Assembly (NCBI GenBank): GCA_017607445.1
Contig: JAEVHH010000001.1
Coordinates: forward strand, 4,774,001-4,838,000
Source of the DNA: Histoplasma ohiense
Lineage: Eukaryota; Ascomycota; Eurotiomycetes; Onygenales; Ajellomycetaceae
DNA length: 64,000 bases
Direction of reading: 5' to 3'
Part shown: in pieces, positions 22,365 to 34,224 of the stretch
Position numbering within the stretch: the stretch's first letter is position 1
Layout of the letters: each line of letters starts with the position of its first letter
Made by a program: the position numbers and the translations under genes
Notes under the pieces: generated by a model
What the model saw: the letters and a program-made list of their open reading frames with translations, nothing else
Told to the model about the DNA's origin: nothing
The model's database searches: none

Positions 22365-24723
22365 ATGTCTCATCATCAACATGGACACAACGCCGCCCAC
22401 AACAGGGAACTGGCCAAGAGACAGAAACGTCCTTCACCTGGTGTCGTTTTTGTGACACTCCCTCCAGACTTCAAAGGCCCCATCGGTGGGTTTTACACTC
22501 AACGCACTCCAGGCGTGGGGCCCCCCATTCGAGCCACGAGGCACCCACAGGTTCGTCCCACCAGGCGTCCGCAGAATGGCTCTCCCAGGTCTACGCCTAA
22601 AGGCACTTCGCCAACCTCTACACCAATTGAGCGACCCAAGATGACAAAGAATGCTTCGCAACCCAGCAAGCCATCCCAAACTACTATGGCCACATCACCG
22701 TCGGACAATGCGGATCCCATAAGTTCGCCCACTGGGTTTGAGCTGCGCCAAACAGGAACCGACGCTCCAACTGCGATCCCCTCCTCCAGTGGTTCCGGTG
22801 GCATGTCCGGTGGCGCAAAGGCAGGATTGGCCATTGGAATCATCCTGCTCGTGGGCTTGATTGCAGGCGCTGCGTTGTTTTTCATCCGGAAGAAGAAGCA
22901 ACAGGATAAAGCAGAATTGACCCGCTTTGATAATGAAAAGCCATTTGGCGCTGCAGCCAGTTCAGGTTCTGGTCCCGGTCCTACGAATGGCAGCTATGAT
23001 CCTCCCCCGATGACGCGAACCTTGACATCTCCAACGGCTCCCCAGCTCAACATTCGACCGATTACCCAGTTTTCTCCCGACTTTGGCGCAGGCCCCACCA
23101 CGACAGGAAATGCATTTGGTGGGGGTCTTGCCCCTAGCTCAGCTGCCGCTGGTGTTGTTGCAGCTGGTGCTGCACGCAACCTTACTGGAGAGAAGCCAGC
23201 ACCGCCACCAAAAATGTCCAATAATGATCCCAATCCCTTCAACGACCCGGTGAATCCATTCGATAGCCCGCCGCCCACATCATTGCCTCCAACGCCTGCA
23301 ACGCCCGCCCCTATGGGGCCAAATGACCATATCCCATCGCCTGCCATTTCAGATATCGATAACCCTCCGCCAGAAACCATGGGTACCGGTGTGGCTGCGG
23401 TAGGCACTGCCGTTGCCGCTGGAGCTGTTGGCGCCGTTGCTGTTCGCCGTAGCTTGAACGATGGCAAGCCCGAAGCACTACCACTCGGCGGCCCAGGTCC
23501 TGCAAGCGATGCGCCCCCACCAGACAGTCCCGCCATAAGCATGGACTCTGCGACAGCTGCTGCAGTTGCTGGTGCAGCAGCAGGAGCAGGTGCAGGTGCA
23601 GGCGCGGCCGGACCCCCCAACGTTCATCGCGTCCAGCTGGACTTCACCCCTTCAATGGAGGATGAACTCGAACTTAGAGCAGGACAACTTGTACGTCTTG
23701 TTCATGAATATGACGATGGCTGGGTACGTTTCATTCATTTCCGTTTCTCTTCCTTACATACATATTTTTAATTCTAACTTCACGGAATAGGCCCTCTGCG
23801 TCCGTCTCGACCGTTCTAGTCAAGGCGTGGTCCCACGAACCTGCCTTTCGTCCCGCCCAGTCCGCCCCCGTCCCCGTAACCAATCTAGTGGTCATGGTAG
23901 TCCCGGGCCCCGCGGCCCACCACCAATGGGCCACTATCATGGCTCTTACCCGTCGGACAGTGGCCGCTCCATGTCCATGAGCAGCCAAATATCCTACCAC
24001 GGGCCCAACCCCAACAAAAGCGGGCCCTCGACCCCCCGCTTCCAACCGCCTGCAAACGGCCGTCCGGCATCCCCAGCAACTCCCGCCCAATCCAGCTACC
24101 GCACATTCCCGCCCCAGTCACCACATCCGCACCCGCACCATCCTAACCATCCGCACCACCAGAGCGGCCGTTCAATGTCCCCCGCCAGGTTCCCGCAGGT
24201 GCCACGCTCCCTCTCACCCGGTCCCGGACGCATCCCTCAGCCGCGCTCCATGAGCCCCGGCCCCTACGGTCCTGGAGGCATGAATAGGCCACACATGTCT
24301 GCGTCCGCGCATAGGCGGAGGAGCCATAGCACCAGCGCTGCTATGAGGCCTGGCAATAATGCCGCACCACTAGCGCTACAAGGTCAGGGTCAGCAACGGC
24401 AACAGCAACAGCAATTTGCGCTGCCATCTGCCACAGCTGTGTTCGGAGGGTATTCACAACAGTCACCAGGTGTTCCCGCTCAATCGATGCTGCCGCAACA
24501 ACAGCAACAACCACAACCACAACCACCAGTGCAGCAACCGCAAGTGCAAGTGCAGACTCAGGCACCAATGCAGAAACATCAAGCGTCACCACCGGCGCCA
24601 ACACCAGCACCCGCAGTAGCAGCGGCGCCCGCAACACCAAAGCCATCGCGCAGGCCTCCGATGCCGACAGGGCCTATTGAGCGAAAACCTCTTCCGAATC
24701 AAGCGAAGCCGGAAAATGAATAA
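22365..24723 (+). CDS. Single-pass membrane protein with cytoplasmic SH3 domain (Fus1-like architecture)
   Basis: Exons 22365-23723 and 23791-24723 give 763 aa. The N-terminal ~150 residues are Ser/Thr/Pro-rich and lack a recognisable signal peptide. One membrane helix (about 152-173) ends in IRKKKQQ, placing the rest in the cytoplasm. An Ala/Gly/Pro-rich linker leads to an SH3 domain from about residue 421 (VQLDFTPS, ELRAGQLV, YDDGW), which is split by the intron. The tail has RSMSP/RSLSP motifs and Gln/Pro-rich runs. Short outside, one helix, then an SH3 near the middle or end recalls yeast Fus1 and related fungal polarity proteins. Orthology to FUS1 is not shown, and no function is assigned beyond probable signalling or scaffolding at the plasma membrane. 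Confidence 0.8.
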
Positions 24724-25491
24724 ATGCCACTGTAACAGGGAAAGAAATAAGTAATGTCTCTGAGGAACGACACCCCCTCTTCGTTTGCTGTTATTGTTGT
24801 TTATCGTTGTTTTTGCTGTTGTGAAAGAAAGGTAATCAATTTGGGAGAGAGCAAAGCCCAAAAATAAAAACAAAGGAAAGGGGGGAAGGAGAAAAAAGAA
24901 AACAAAATCTTCAAAAAAGGACCCCCCAAAACTTTTTTCTCTTCCATTCAATAAAATCATTGCCGTCTATCAATTCGAAAGGAAAAGTCCTTCCCTTCCC
25001 ACAACCCCAACCAGGGTCATGGGTGTTCTATTTGTTACTATACTTATATACTCTCGATCAACTCGGCTATGAATTGATACCAGATTACATCTGGTCCCTT
25101 TTTTTGCTTGGATTTTTTTTCTTTTGACTTGTCGAATTTTCCCCTTTCATTTATCTTAACGTTTTTTTCCCTTGCCCCTCGTACCCCCCCTTGCCCTTGC
25201 CCTCCCTTGCCGTCTTCGTTACTCCCTGTATTTTGTTACTTGTTTTTTTTTTTTTGGATTCTTCCCGAGGAAATAATTTTTTCGAACTTTTCTTGAAAAA
25301 CAATTTCCTTTTTTTTTCTTCTCTTTTCTTCACTTCTTACTTTTCTTCATCGTATGTTTTCTTTTCCTCCTGTCCCAGAATCATATATATATGTATGTAC
25401 GTATGTACCTCCTTCGCCCTCGATACGAGAACAAGTATAAGTATACATACGCATGGAGGGGGAACCTAGGTAATTAAGACTTGTGTATAAA

Positions 25492-25520
25492 TGTGTGTGT
25501 GTGTGTGTGTGTGTGTGTGT
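25492..25520. repeat. (GT)n microsatellite
   Basis: An uninterrupted GT tract of about 14 units in the spacer between convergent genes. Confidence 0.9.
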
Positions 25521-25675
25521 CGGGATTCTCAGACAGGCAAAGATCTTTCAAGAAGTTTGTGTACTGGTATAGTAGTACAGCGTTTTGTCCGCTTGGATAT
25601 GGACAAGATAGCTTTTTCTCTAGATTTCTAGGTTTTCTTTCCTAATACAGTTCTTACTCCCTGGCTTGTTTCTAT

Positions 25676-25677
25676 AG

Positions 25678-25711
<34 letters not shown>
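25676..25711. repeat. (TA)n(TG)n compound microsatellite
   Basis: A TA tract passes directly into a TG tract. It lies about 240 bp beyond the stop codon of the OPT gene. Confidence 0.85.
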
Positions 25712-25949
25712 TTTCCAATGTCATGCCTCAGATGAATGAACGTGAGTGTGCAGGCAGTTTGGCTGACTTAGTTATATAGTTATGGCCGTATCCTGTATCT
25801 TGTTCCTTCTTGGTGGTGATGGAAGTAGTGAGGGCGTGAGACTTCTAGAAATTAGAAAAAGCAAAAAAAAAAAAAAGAAAAGAAAAAGAAAAAGTCATTG
25901 ACGGGTATATATATCTCTTTAGTAAATATTTGCATCAGGCACATATCGA

Positions 25950-28509
25950 TCACAAATGTGGAACTCCAGCGCTGGCCAGGGCCAGATTGATAATACTCAC
26001 CACACCCTCCCCCAATATGAGCCCGGAAGCTAGAATTACCACCGTCGACCCACCGTCAGAATCGCCATCGCGGCCCATCCCTTCCCCAACACGCTGCTTG
26101 CCATCGTTGCTTTTGACGGCAGACGGTCGTTGTATGCCAGAGGGTAACGCATTCGTATCATCGCCGTCATCATCATCGACAGCGCCATTCCCCGAAGACC
26201 ACCATCCCCACCTCCACCTCCACCGTTGACTGCGTGGTTGTTCTTCTTGTTCTTGTTGTCGTCGTTCCACCCAGCCCCACCACAAGACAATAACGCCACC
26301 AATCGCCCTCGCCAGCGTGAACGAGGGTACATTATACATACCAACAGCAACAGCAATGCCGCCTGGTATCCACGGGCGCCACGGTGCGCTGGCCCCGTCC
26401 TTCCCGTGCTTCGCACCCATGATCCTCACAACGGTGATGACCGCAAACACCACGCCGGCAATCGTAGCCGTCTGCCACGCCATCTCCGGCAGACCCTGGC
26501 CCGTCACGAGCCGCGCGGTGAATATCCACACGTACGCCGTCGGCACCTGAAACATGGGGCCGGGCACGTCGTAGACGGTGATGTACAATTTGTACACGGC
26601 GGCGGAGGCCACGGCACCGAACAGGCTGCCAATCAGCTGGCCGTAGAACTGCGCTTTGGGGCTGGCGCCGAGCAGATGACCCGTTTTTAGATCCTGCATC
26701 ATGTCGCCGGCCTGTAGGGCGCCGGCTTCGGATACGGCACCTGCAAGGAGGTTCGTGACGACGGCCGTGCGGCGTGTGTGGCTCGACGCTGGGGTGGCGA
26801 GGGCGAAGATCAACTGGGTGAGTTTGCTGATGCCGGAAACGGGGTTCAGGTCCGTTTCGCCAAGGGCGCGGACGCCCATTACGGAGAGGAGGAGGGCGAG
26901 GAGGGTCGCGAGGATTGCTAGGGCGGGGGTGATGAGGTTGCCGAAGCTGATGTGCATGCATATGACGTTCAGTACTAAAGTGAGAGGGAGGAGGATGAGG
27001 ACCGTGCTGGTGGATACGAGCTCGGATGGTGGGGCATCTTCTTTGTCGCTGACCTTATCGTGCGGCGGGAGGATGGCGGTATAGCTGTTTCTACCGCGAG
27101 AAGGTCTGAAACCGCCGACCCAGAAATCTTTCCGCGTGATGGTGTGTAGAAGAAGTGACCCGTAGGTGGTAAATGGCCGGAGAATGAGCCAGCCAAGGTT
27201 GATGATCGAGTCTGCGAGCATGATAGCAAGCGAGACCCATACAATCCACGCTTTGCTACCATCTTCCCAGCTATCGACGGGACCGGGAGCCCATCCTCGA
27301 TGCTTGGCAAGTGGAGAAAGTATCCCCCATCCCAGAATCGCACCAGCCAACATATGCAGCGACGTAGAGGGACCCATTATTATGCCCTGGCCGATGTATG
27401 CTGGGGAAAGATTTAGCGTCCACAGCCAATGGCTCGCAAGCGAAAACCCGAAAATAGGGATATCGCGAAGCTGTGGGATAAAATAAGAAGCGAGTGTCTA
27501 GGGAGGATATCAGTAATCCATATCAGGAGAAGTCGAATTGGATGGCCTTTACATATGATGCGGATATCCCAAACGCATACGTCAACAATTTAATTTTCGC
27601 CTTCCAGTCTTTCCTCCCATCTCGCTCAGCATGCGCCAGTCTTGAGATCGAATGCGAAGGGTCCTCCCGCTCCTCACGAGCTAGCAATGTGGTCCTTTCT
27701 TGTTCATTCCCGGAGTCTGGCCTGGACCTTCTCCTCCATTCGCCAGTGATTCCCACGGGTTTTCCCTTCTCCTCTGTCTGCCCACCACCGTGAAGCACCC
27801 TAATCATCAACGCCGTCGCTGTCCCGCTTGGAAACTTGAGCTTTTCCCTAATAATAACCTCCTTCCGCAATGGCACCGCAAACACAACCCCGAACAAACA
27901 AACCCCCAAACTCCAAACAACCAATTTCCCAAACGGAAGCTTCAATGGGCCCCCTTCGCCCTGTCCGTCATCAGCTCCTCGTTCCCCATCAGGGCCATCT
28001 CTCAGCAGGAACTCCATAGACGGTATAACGCCCACAAATCCACAACCCAGTGGCATTGACCCTACAGCGCCAGCAACCGTCTGGATCAGAACGTTTTCTA
28101 TTGGGGTAAATGGGAATGAGAGACGTCGGGAAAGGGCCTTAAAGGCAGCAAATCCTATTAGTGATGAGGGCATGGCCATCGTACTGATCCAGCCAGTCTG
28201 AAGGCCGAAGTACGTGTTGGAGAAAGTGATAAGGGTACCGATAGCGAGGCCCATGAGGAGGGAGCGGGCGGTGAAGCTCTGCGCGGAAGTCCTCGTGCTT
28301 CGCAATCCGTCTGCGCCGGAGTCATGAGGAAACCGACCATGGTCTCGCTGGTCGTGGTAGGTGGGGTCAGCATCTTCATGGTTGCTGTCTTGTTCCATGT
28401 GCGTTTCTGAACGGTAGCTTGACGACCTTAAGCCTGGGGACTGGGACTGTCTCAGAGGGGAACTGTAGCTTTCCGGATGCTCGTGGTCTGACAGTGCTGG
28501 ACCTGACAT
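25950..28509 (-). CDS. OPT-superfamily oligopeptide / metal-chelate transporter
   Basis: Multi-spanning proton-coupled transporter of the OPT superfamily, which moves small peptides or metal chelates such as siderophore-like compounds. Exons 28509-27553 and 27497-25950 give 834 aa. A hydrophilic N-terminal tail of about 80 residues precedes the first helices with FSNTYFGLQTGW, a hallmark of the family. PIENVLIQTVAGAVGSMPLG follows, and a polar Ser/Arg/Glu loop before KIKLLTYAFGISASY. The second exon carries the remaining helices (LSPAYIGQGIIMGPS, GDMMQDLKTGHLLGASPKAQ). The intron is only 55 bp. The chosen ATG follows a probable leader intron; a longer N-terminus is possible. Substrate cannot be predicted from sequence. 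Confidence 0.88.
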
Positions 28510-29096
28510 GGCCTTTTTTTTGGGGTCTGTAGCGCCCAAAAAAAAAGAAATGAAATGAAATGAAATGAAAAAAGATACCTTGCGCGCGAAGGAATGATAA
28601 ATCCCGGAGAGCACTACGGATATCCACAGCCTCGGGCTCCTCGAAGATATGTGTTATAACAGTCCGATGAAGCACTAACCCCCATGTTGATCTGGACCGC
28701 CATTGTGCAAGAGATATTTATGTATATCTAGAGAGATTTATATCGATTCAGCGGGAAGATCGGCTGATGTTGATAAACGAGGAGAATGACTAAGGTGCGG
28801 AGACTGATTACTAATGCGGTTTTGAGCGGAGACGACTAATGACGCCATAAATACAGAGCACCAGCAACAAAGATAATAATATCCTTGATGAATGAAGACA
28901 ATTACAATTACATGAATATACGTATACATACACATATGGCCAGCAGGAAAAAATAAAGTGTACCTGTAAAACGGGAAGCGATATGGATGTCTAAATGATA
29001 AAACCCGCCGCCGTTGCCAATGCACCACGGAAACCCAATAAAACCCTTGAGCTGATCCCTCAACAAGATGATACCTCTAAATAAGAAATTAGTTAA
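28510..29096. promoter_or_regulatory. OPT gene 5' leader with probable intron and uORF
   Basis: On the minus strand a donor (GCAAG|GTATC) near 28577 and an acceptor (GCTACAG|AC) near 28525 bound a ~50-bp intron made mostly of TTTCA repeats. Upstream, an ATG at 28703 opens a 29-codon frame that ends at 28614. A 40-bp intron starting GTTAGT within that frame could instead link it in phase to the main protein and extend the N-terminus. The remainder up to 29096 is A/T-rich spacer. Confidence 0.4.
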
Positions 29097-32000
29097 TTAA
29101 AAACCAAAACTATCCAACAAAGAGTTTGGATCTGGCTCCTCAAACATAGTCCGTGCTTCGCGCTTTCCACTGTGCGGAGAAATGGGATGTTTCAACTCTT
29201 CCTGAAGCGATGGTGAAGTGGGCATATCAGCCACAACCAGACTGCCTCTCCTCTTCAGCAATTTCCTTAGATCCGGCGGCGTAAGTGATAAAGGTGTAGG
29301 TTGATTTTTCTTGAGAGGTGGGGGAGGTTTAAGGAACTCCCATTCGCGCACAAGGTTGAGGCCCAGTAGGTCGCAGCCCATACGGTCATACAACCGAGCG
29401 TTGCGCAGGACGAATTCCCATTCGTCTCTTGCAGGGACTTTGGACGCACCTTTCAGCGTCTGCAAGGTCTTATCGCGGAGTTGTTTGTAAAGGATGACCA
29501 GAGCTGGGTCGTGGGAAAGGTATGATTTTGCCCGTAGGGTAATTGTGCCTGGGCTGGCGGGGGAGGATGGAGTGGATAGGATGACGGTTTCAATGGGCGA
29601 CTTTGCGGTCACGATAGTTAGTTGACGCGTTTCCCGGTGGCATATAATTGCTTCTTTCTTAGGGGCAATAATTGCCAGACTTACAATCAATGTCCGTACA
29701 GCTATATCTCGTCGATTCAGCAACCAAAATGCCCACGTAGCCATCCATCGGTTACCCTCGGAAGCAGCGTCGACAAGAACTCTTTCCTCTAGAATCTCCT
29801 TAAGTACCGGTCCATCATCTCCCTCGTAGGCCCGTGCAATCGCTACAGCCAACTGCACATCTTGCAGTTGATTCATACACACATTAACAGCATCACGCAA
29901 GTGGTCTGCCAGTAGAAAGAAAGCAGCAGCGTACGCTATTCATATATTAAATATTTTATCGTTAGTAACCTAGTTCCCAATATTATTCTGGAAGGTATTG
30001 AAGATATGAAATAGTGTCCTTACGAAATCTCCGTTTTCCGAGCAATGCATACGCGTTTTTGAGTGCCGCCGTTTTCCACCTCGGCTCATTAAAATTATTG
30101 CTCAATAATCGTTGGGTGGCAGACTGTTCACGATTCCAGCCTGCCATTCGCCAAAGGCCCTGTAGGACACTCTTCTTTCTAAGTGCTAGATAATAAAGAC
30201 TACAGTCGATGGGATTCTTTTCGTCTCTTTTGGTATATTCATTGCGTGCAACGACTTCGAGTTGAGCTCGCTAAGAGGCGCAATAAAAAGTTAGACGAAG
30301 GTGCCCCCTAAAAGAGAAAAATTGAAAATGAAACCATTCATTACTCACCAAACAATTTAAATCTGTTATCCACATGAAAATCCCACTCTCTTTCGCATGC
30401 TCCCAAAGCATTTTTCCCTGATATTGTCTAGAGACGAGATCTACGAGGATTTCATGACTGTCGCTGTGTAACGCCCATACAATTTCTCGCCATGAAACAG
30501 TGGGTTGCTCAGGAAGTCCTTGGCTTCTCCGTAACACGTGTTGGCGGAAGAATAGTAGATACCGCGCAGCATTATCGTCCATTGACCGTCGATGTTTATC
30601 GACGGTTGCTACACACTCAATGATGTTTACAAGGCGGAATTGTTCGGTACTTGTTAATTGAGGCAGTGCAACTCGCATTAAATTTTCATTTAGTGCGGAT
30701 CCCAACGTCTCGTCCACAACAGAAGATTCACAATCAGTGGTGAAATCGCCATACAACGAAGGCATTTCTTTCCAGTGGACCTTTTTCATGGCCTAGGGTT
30801 GCCAGCCGTCAGATTTCATCCACAAATATACAAATGGAAAACTAGACACAGACACTTACATCTTCATTTTGATAGATATCTTCGAGCGGGATATCCAAGA
30901 ATCCATCAAGTTCATCTCCCTCGGTATAAAAAATAAGCTTTCGATAGAGACTTGTGAGGATTAGATGCACTAGATTTGACTTCCCGGAAAGTATGCACTG
31001 TGACAAAAACTGCGGATGAAACACCGGTAGAGTACCATTCAAACGACTGACAACGCCAAAGAGATCTACATATATCTGCCGCGCTGGAAGTCGAAGATTG
31101 GCAACCAACCGGTTACTGAGTTCAATATGCTTGTCATAGACGAACAGTTGATTGCCAGACCCAACGACAAGATTACCGTTGCCGAGCCAACAGGAATCAC
31201 CAATCGGATGAGGTGTTAGATCCCGGATCGAGATTTCTCTAATCTGCGTCCACGATGGTCCAGCATCGAGGTAGTCATATCGTAGCTGAGACATGAGAAC
31301 AACTTTGTGGGGGAATCCAACAGACAATATTGATTGTGTATGTGGGGTTGACGTCCAATCCAAATCCTTGATGATATCATGTTGAGGAAACTTCTCTTCA
31401 AACTCCAGCTGAGCCCCATAGGTATCCCATATAGTGAGACGCGTTCGATCTTGGTCGACGATAGCTGCTTTGCGCATGGAGGCGCCACTGGCGAGTGATG
31501 GATTACATATCCCAGTCTCAACTGTAGAAGTTAGCAGCCAGTCAATTTTTTCATTTTGTTTATCGACCTTCGCAGTCCAAGTCCTAACTCTCCCGCCATA
31601 CGTATAAGTCAGAGCTATGTCGGTTGCGAAAAGGTCGAGGAAACCTGAAATCATCATAGAAGAACCTGCCGGGTCAATTGGCAAGATATACGCTATGTCT
31701 TCATCCACACCAAGGCTAAATTTACAAAATTGGCGCATATGAGGACGATGGAATCCATTCGCCCCATTCACAACGGCGTGCTCCTGTGGAAGGTCAATTT
31801 CCCAAGCGACTCCAGTCATATCGGCAGCAATAGCTGCCACGTACACTGTTGAGGCATTCGTCTCGATAGTCGGTATAAGTAGAACACAGAGTGGTTTGGA
31901 CGTCAACCCAAAATCACAGGTTGCTATCCTCTCTGCGTAGAACGAACGGGTATCCCAGAGTGAAATGCTGTGGTGGTGTAGGTTGATCAAGAATTTCCCC

Positions 32001-33612
32001 TCTCCAATCAGACATGTACGATGTATGTGCAGATCGGAGTAGAGAGAGCTCTGCCGAACGAGAACAGGGCCCGAACTAGAAGCCTTTTGTCGCCAGATCA
32101 TTGCCTTATTGTCGTCGGTACGTGAAACTAGAATTTTCCCACTGGCATTACGTACGATCTTCTTGATGGAACCCGTATGTCCAGACCAGACGGCTCTTGA
32201 AGTCAACCGTTGCTTTCGCGGAGATGGGTCAAATAACACCTCCACCTTCGAATCAAGCCACTCTATCCTCCCGTCAAAGTAATGGACTAAAATCGTAAAC
32301 GATTCCTCAGATAATCCACCAGCAAAGCCGTAAAATTGAGCATAATCGTCGCTCGGTGGAATGCCGGAAGCAAAAGAAAGATGCAGCCCTTCAACATGCG
32401 TTATATTAAACACACTGGTTGGTGACCGGGCTTTGCATCCGACATTCTCAAGACCCCAAGTAGACATGTGTCCTCTGTCATCCATGATGATACACACCTC
32501 CGGACTCTTAGTTGCCACTTCAACAAGATGTTCAAGAGCTCGATTATCCTGGTCCATTGCAGCCCCTAACTGTACCGCACGTTCCGTAGCAGCGGAGAAA
32601 TCCCTCCCGTCAATTATGAACCCATATCTCCTTTTTGCAAGCTCGCTGTTATGAGGCTGTCTCGGCTGAATTGCATCATTCATATCAATCTCCGCCCAAA
32701 GCTGTAGCGCTGACTTGGAGCATGTCCGATCCATGGGAGCCCAAACCCGAATCTTATTGTCCGCGCATATCGTATAAAAAATATTGTCCATAGTCTGTTC
32801 CGGATGATGCGGCTGCCGCCAGTGCATGCTTGTTACAACCTCCGGGTGGGGGAGGTAGGAGACTTCAAACCGGACTTCCTCGGTACTGAACGTGAGCCGT
32901 CTCCATAGCTTGACCAGACGATCGTATTGACCCGTCGAGGCAATCAAACTAGCGTCATGGGAAAATTGCGCAAACTTCACCGGGTTCGCGACGCTTTTCG
33001 TCCAGATGATTTGCGGCTCATCTGTGAGGAGCCATAAAACGAGGCGCGAACTACCAGCCAGGAGCTCATCCCCAGCGCCCCATGACAGCACATTTATCCG
33101 CTCATCATCGTTCGGAGCGCGAAGTTTGTGGCATAGGCTCCACTAAACCGCATGTCAGTCAGCAATTGCTCAGATATTTTAAACGAAGGTTCCCTCATAA
33201 CGTTATCCAAGATGAAAAATAGTAATGAAGAGAATGCTCTAACTTTCCAAGTATTATCACCAACACAGCAAGGCTTAAAGACAGAGATATCCGGCCCTCC
33301 AGCGACCGCAATTCTTCCAGAAGCTTCGTCGATCAAGACAGAGTCAGACGGTTCTGCGTCATCGAGATAGATGGTCTGTAAAAGCTTGTGCGGTCCACTG
33401 AGGATAACTAGAGCATGGCCGGTGATGTAAGACTAGAAACAAGCACGCAAACAAAACGTCAGCGAATTCCGTCCCTCGTAAATACACTATTCAGGAGCAA
33501 ATTCCAGTTTCCCTGCAAAATGAGTACTTACAACAATGCGAATATTGCTCCACAGCGCGATGCTCAGGGCTTGGAGCTTCGCCGGGGGTCGGCCGGGCAG
33601 CAGAGCTCGCAT
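29097..33612 (-). CDS. RAV1: RAVE complex subunit RAV1 (V-ATPase assembly; Dmx/rabconnectin family)
   Basis: The RAVE complex (Rav1, Rav2 and Skp1 in yeast) re-joins the V1 and Vo sectors of the vacuolar proton pump. Six exons: 33612-33532, 33432-33244, 33142-30860, 30792-30349, 30270-30024 and 29935-29097, giving 1360 aa, almost equal to yeast Rav1. N-terminal WD40 repeats are visible (KFAQFSHDASLIASTGQYD, DRLVKLWRRL, ICADNKIRVWAP). The Rav1p C-terminal domain carries ERAVQLG-type helices, DETLGSALNENLMRVALPQL, ARYLLFFRQHVL, LQGLWRMAGWNREQ and LRDAVNVCMNQLQDVQLA. Intron 2 uses a weak GTTAGA donor. Cytosolic, recruited to endosomal and vacuolar membranes. Identity is based on domain order and many long matching segments. 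Confidence 0.93.
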
Positions 33613-34224
33613 AGGAACGCTGGAAGACGCCACGGTCGCGATCCGTTATATCATCGTCGAAGAAAGTGAGTTTATCCAGAGACCGCATATACCCCTGGTA
33701 TATGGCCAAGTTTGTAGTTGCGTGAAGGGTATCTGACTTATCGTGAGATGCAATGTTACCAAGTAATTAGTTGGAAACGTGCGGAAGTTGCGTAGTCAGC
33801 ACGACTTCACCCACGACGTCACCGTTAACGACTATGTATGTCCATAGACTGATATCAACACATGAGACATTTACACACAATGTGGGGGGAACTAATACCC
33901 TTCTTCCTTGCATTTATCTCTATTTCGGTTGGCTAATACCCCAAAGAGTGCTCATGCGACAAGTACGAGGGACGCGAAATCAAACTAAATAATCTCTAGT
34001 CCACATGTGCAAAGTCCGATGACAATGAATATACTTCGTGATATCAAAGGAAAAAATAAATCAGACCCCGCCCAAAGAAACGCCGGTATGCATACTAATC
34101 CAAAATATAATGACAAGTCTCCAAAAACACACTCATAAGCCTGTCCATATCAACCCAAAATTTAGTTTGTACAAGTAGGACAAGACAACCTACCCCCGAT
34201 CCCATGCGTAGAGAAAAAAGAAAA
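33613..34224. promoter_or_regulatory. RAV1 promoter / SFI1 3' region
   Basis: SFI1 and RAV1 are both on the minus strand, so this 612-bp spacer holds the SFI1 3' untranslated region and the RAV1 promoter. No open frame of interest and no repeats were seen. Confidence 0.5.

Larger units (their letters stand above)
24724..25949. other. Convergent intergenic spacer rich in simple repeats
   Basis: This spacer lies between the stop codons of the SH3-protein gene (+) and the OPT gene (-). It contains long T-rich stretches (25090-25340), a (GT)n tract at about 25492-25520, a (TA)n(TG)n tract at about 25676-25711, and an A run at about 25864-25877. No gene is recognised. Confidence 0.6.

Noticed and set aside
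22994..23620. 208-codon minus-strand Ala/Gly/Pro-rich frame
   Set aside because: It is a shadow of the GC-biased linker of the SH3 protein; composition alone keeps it open.
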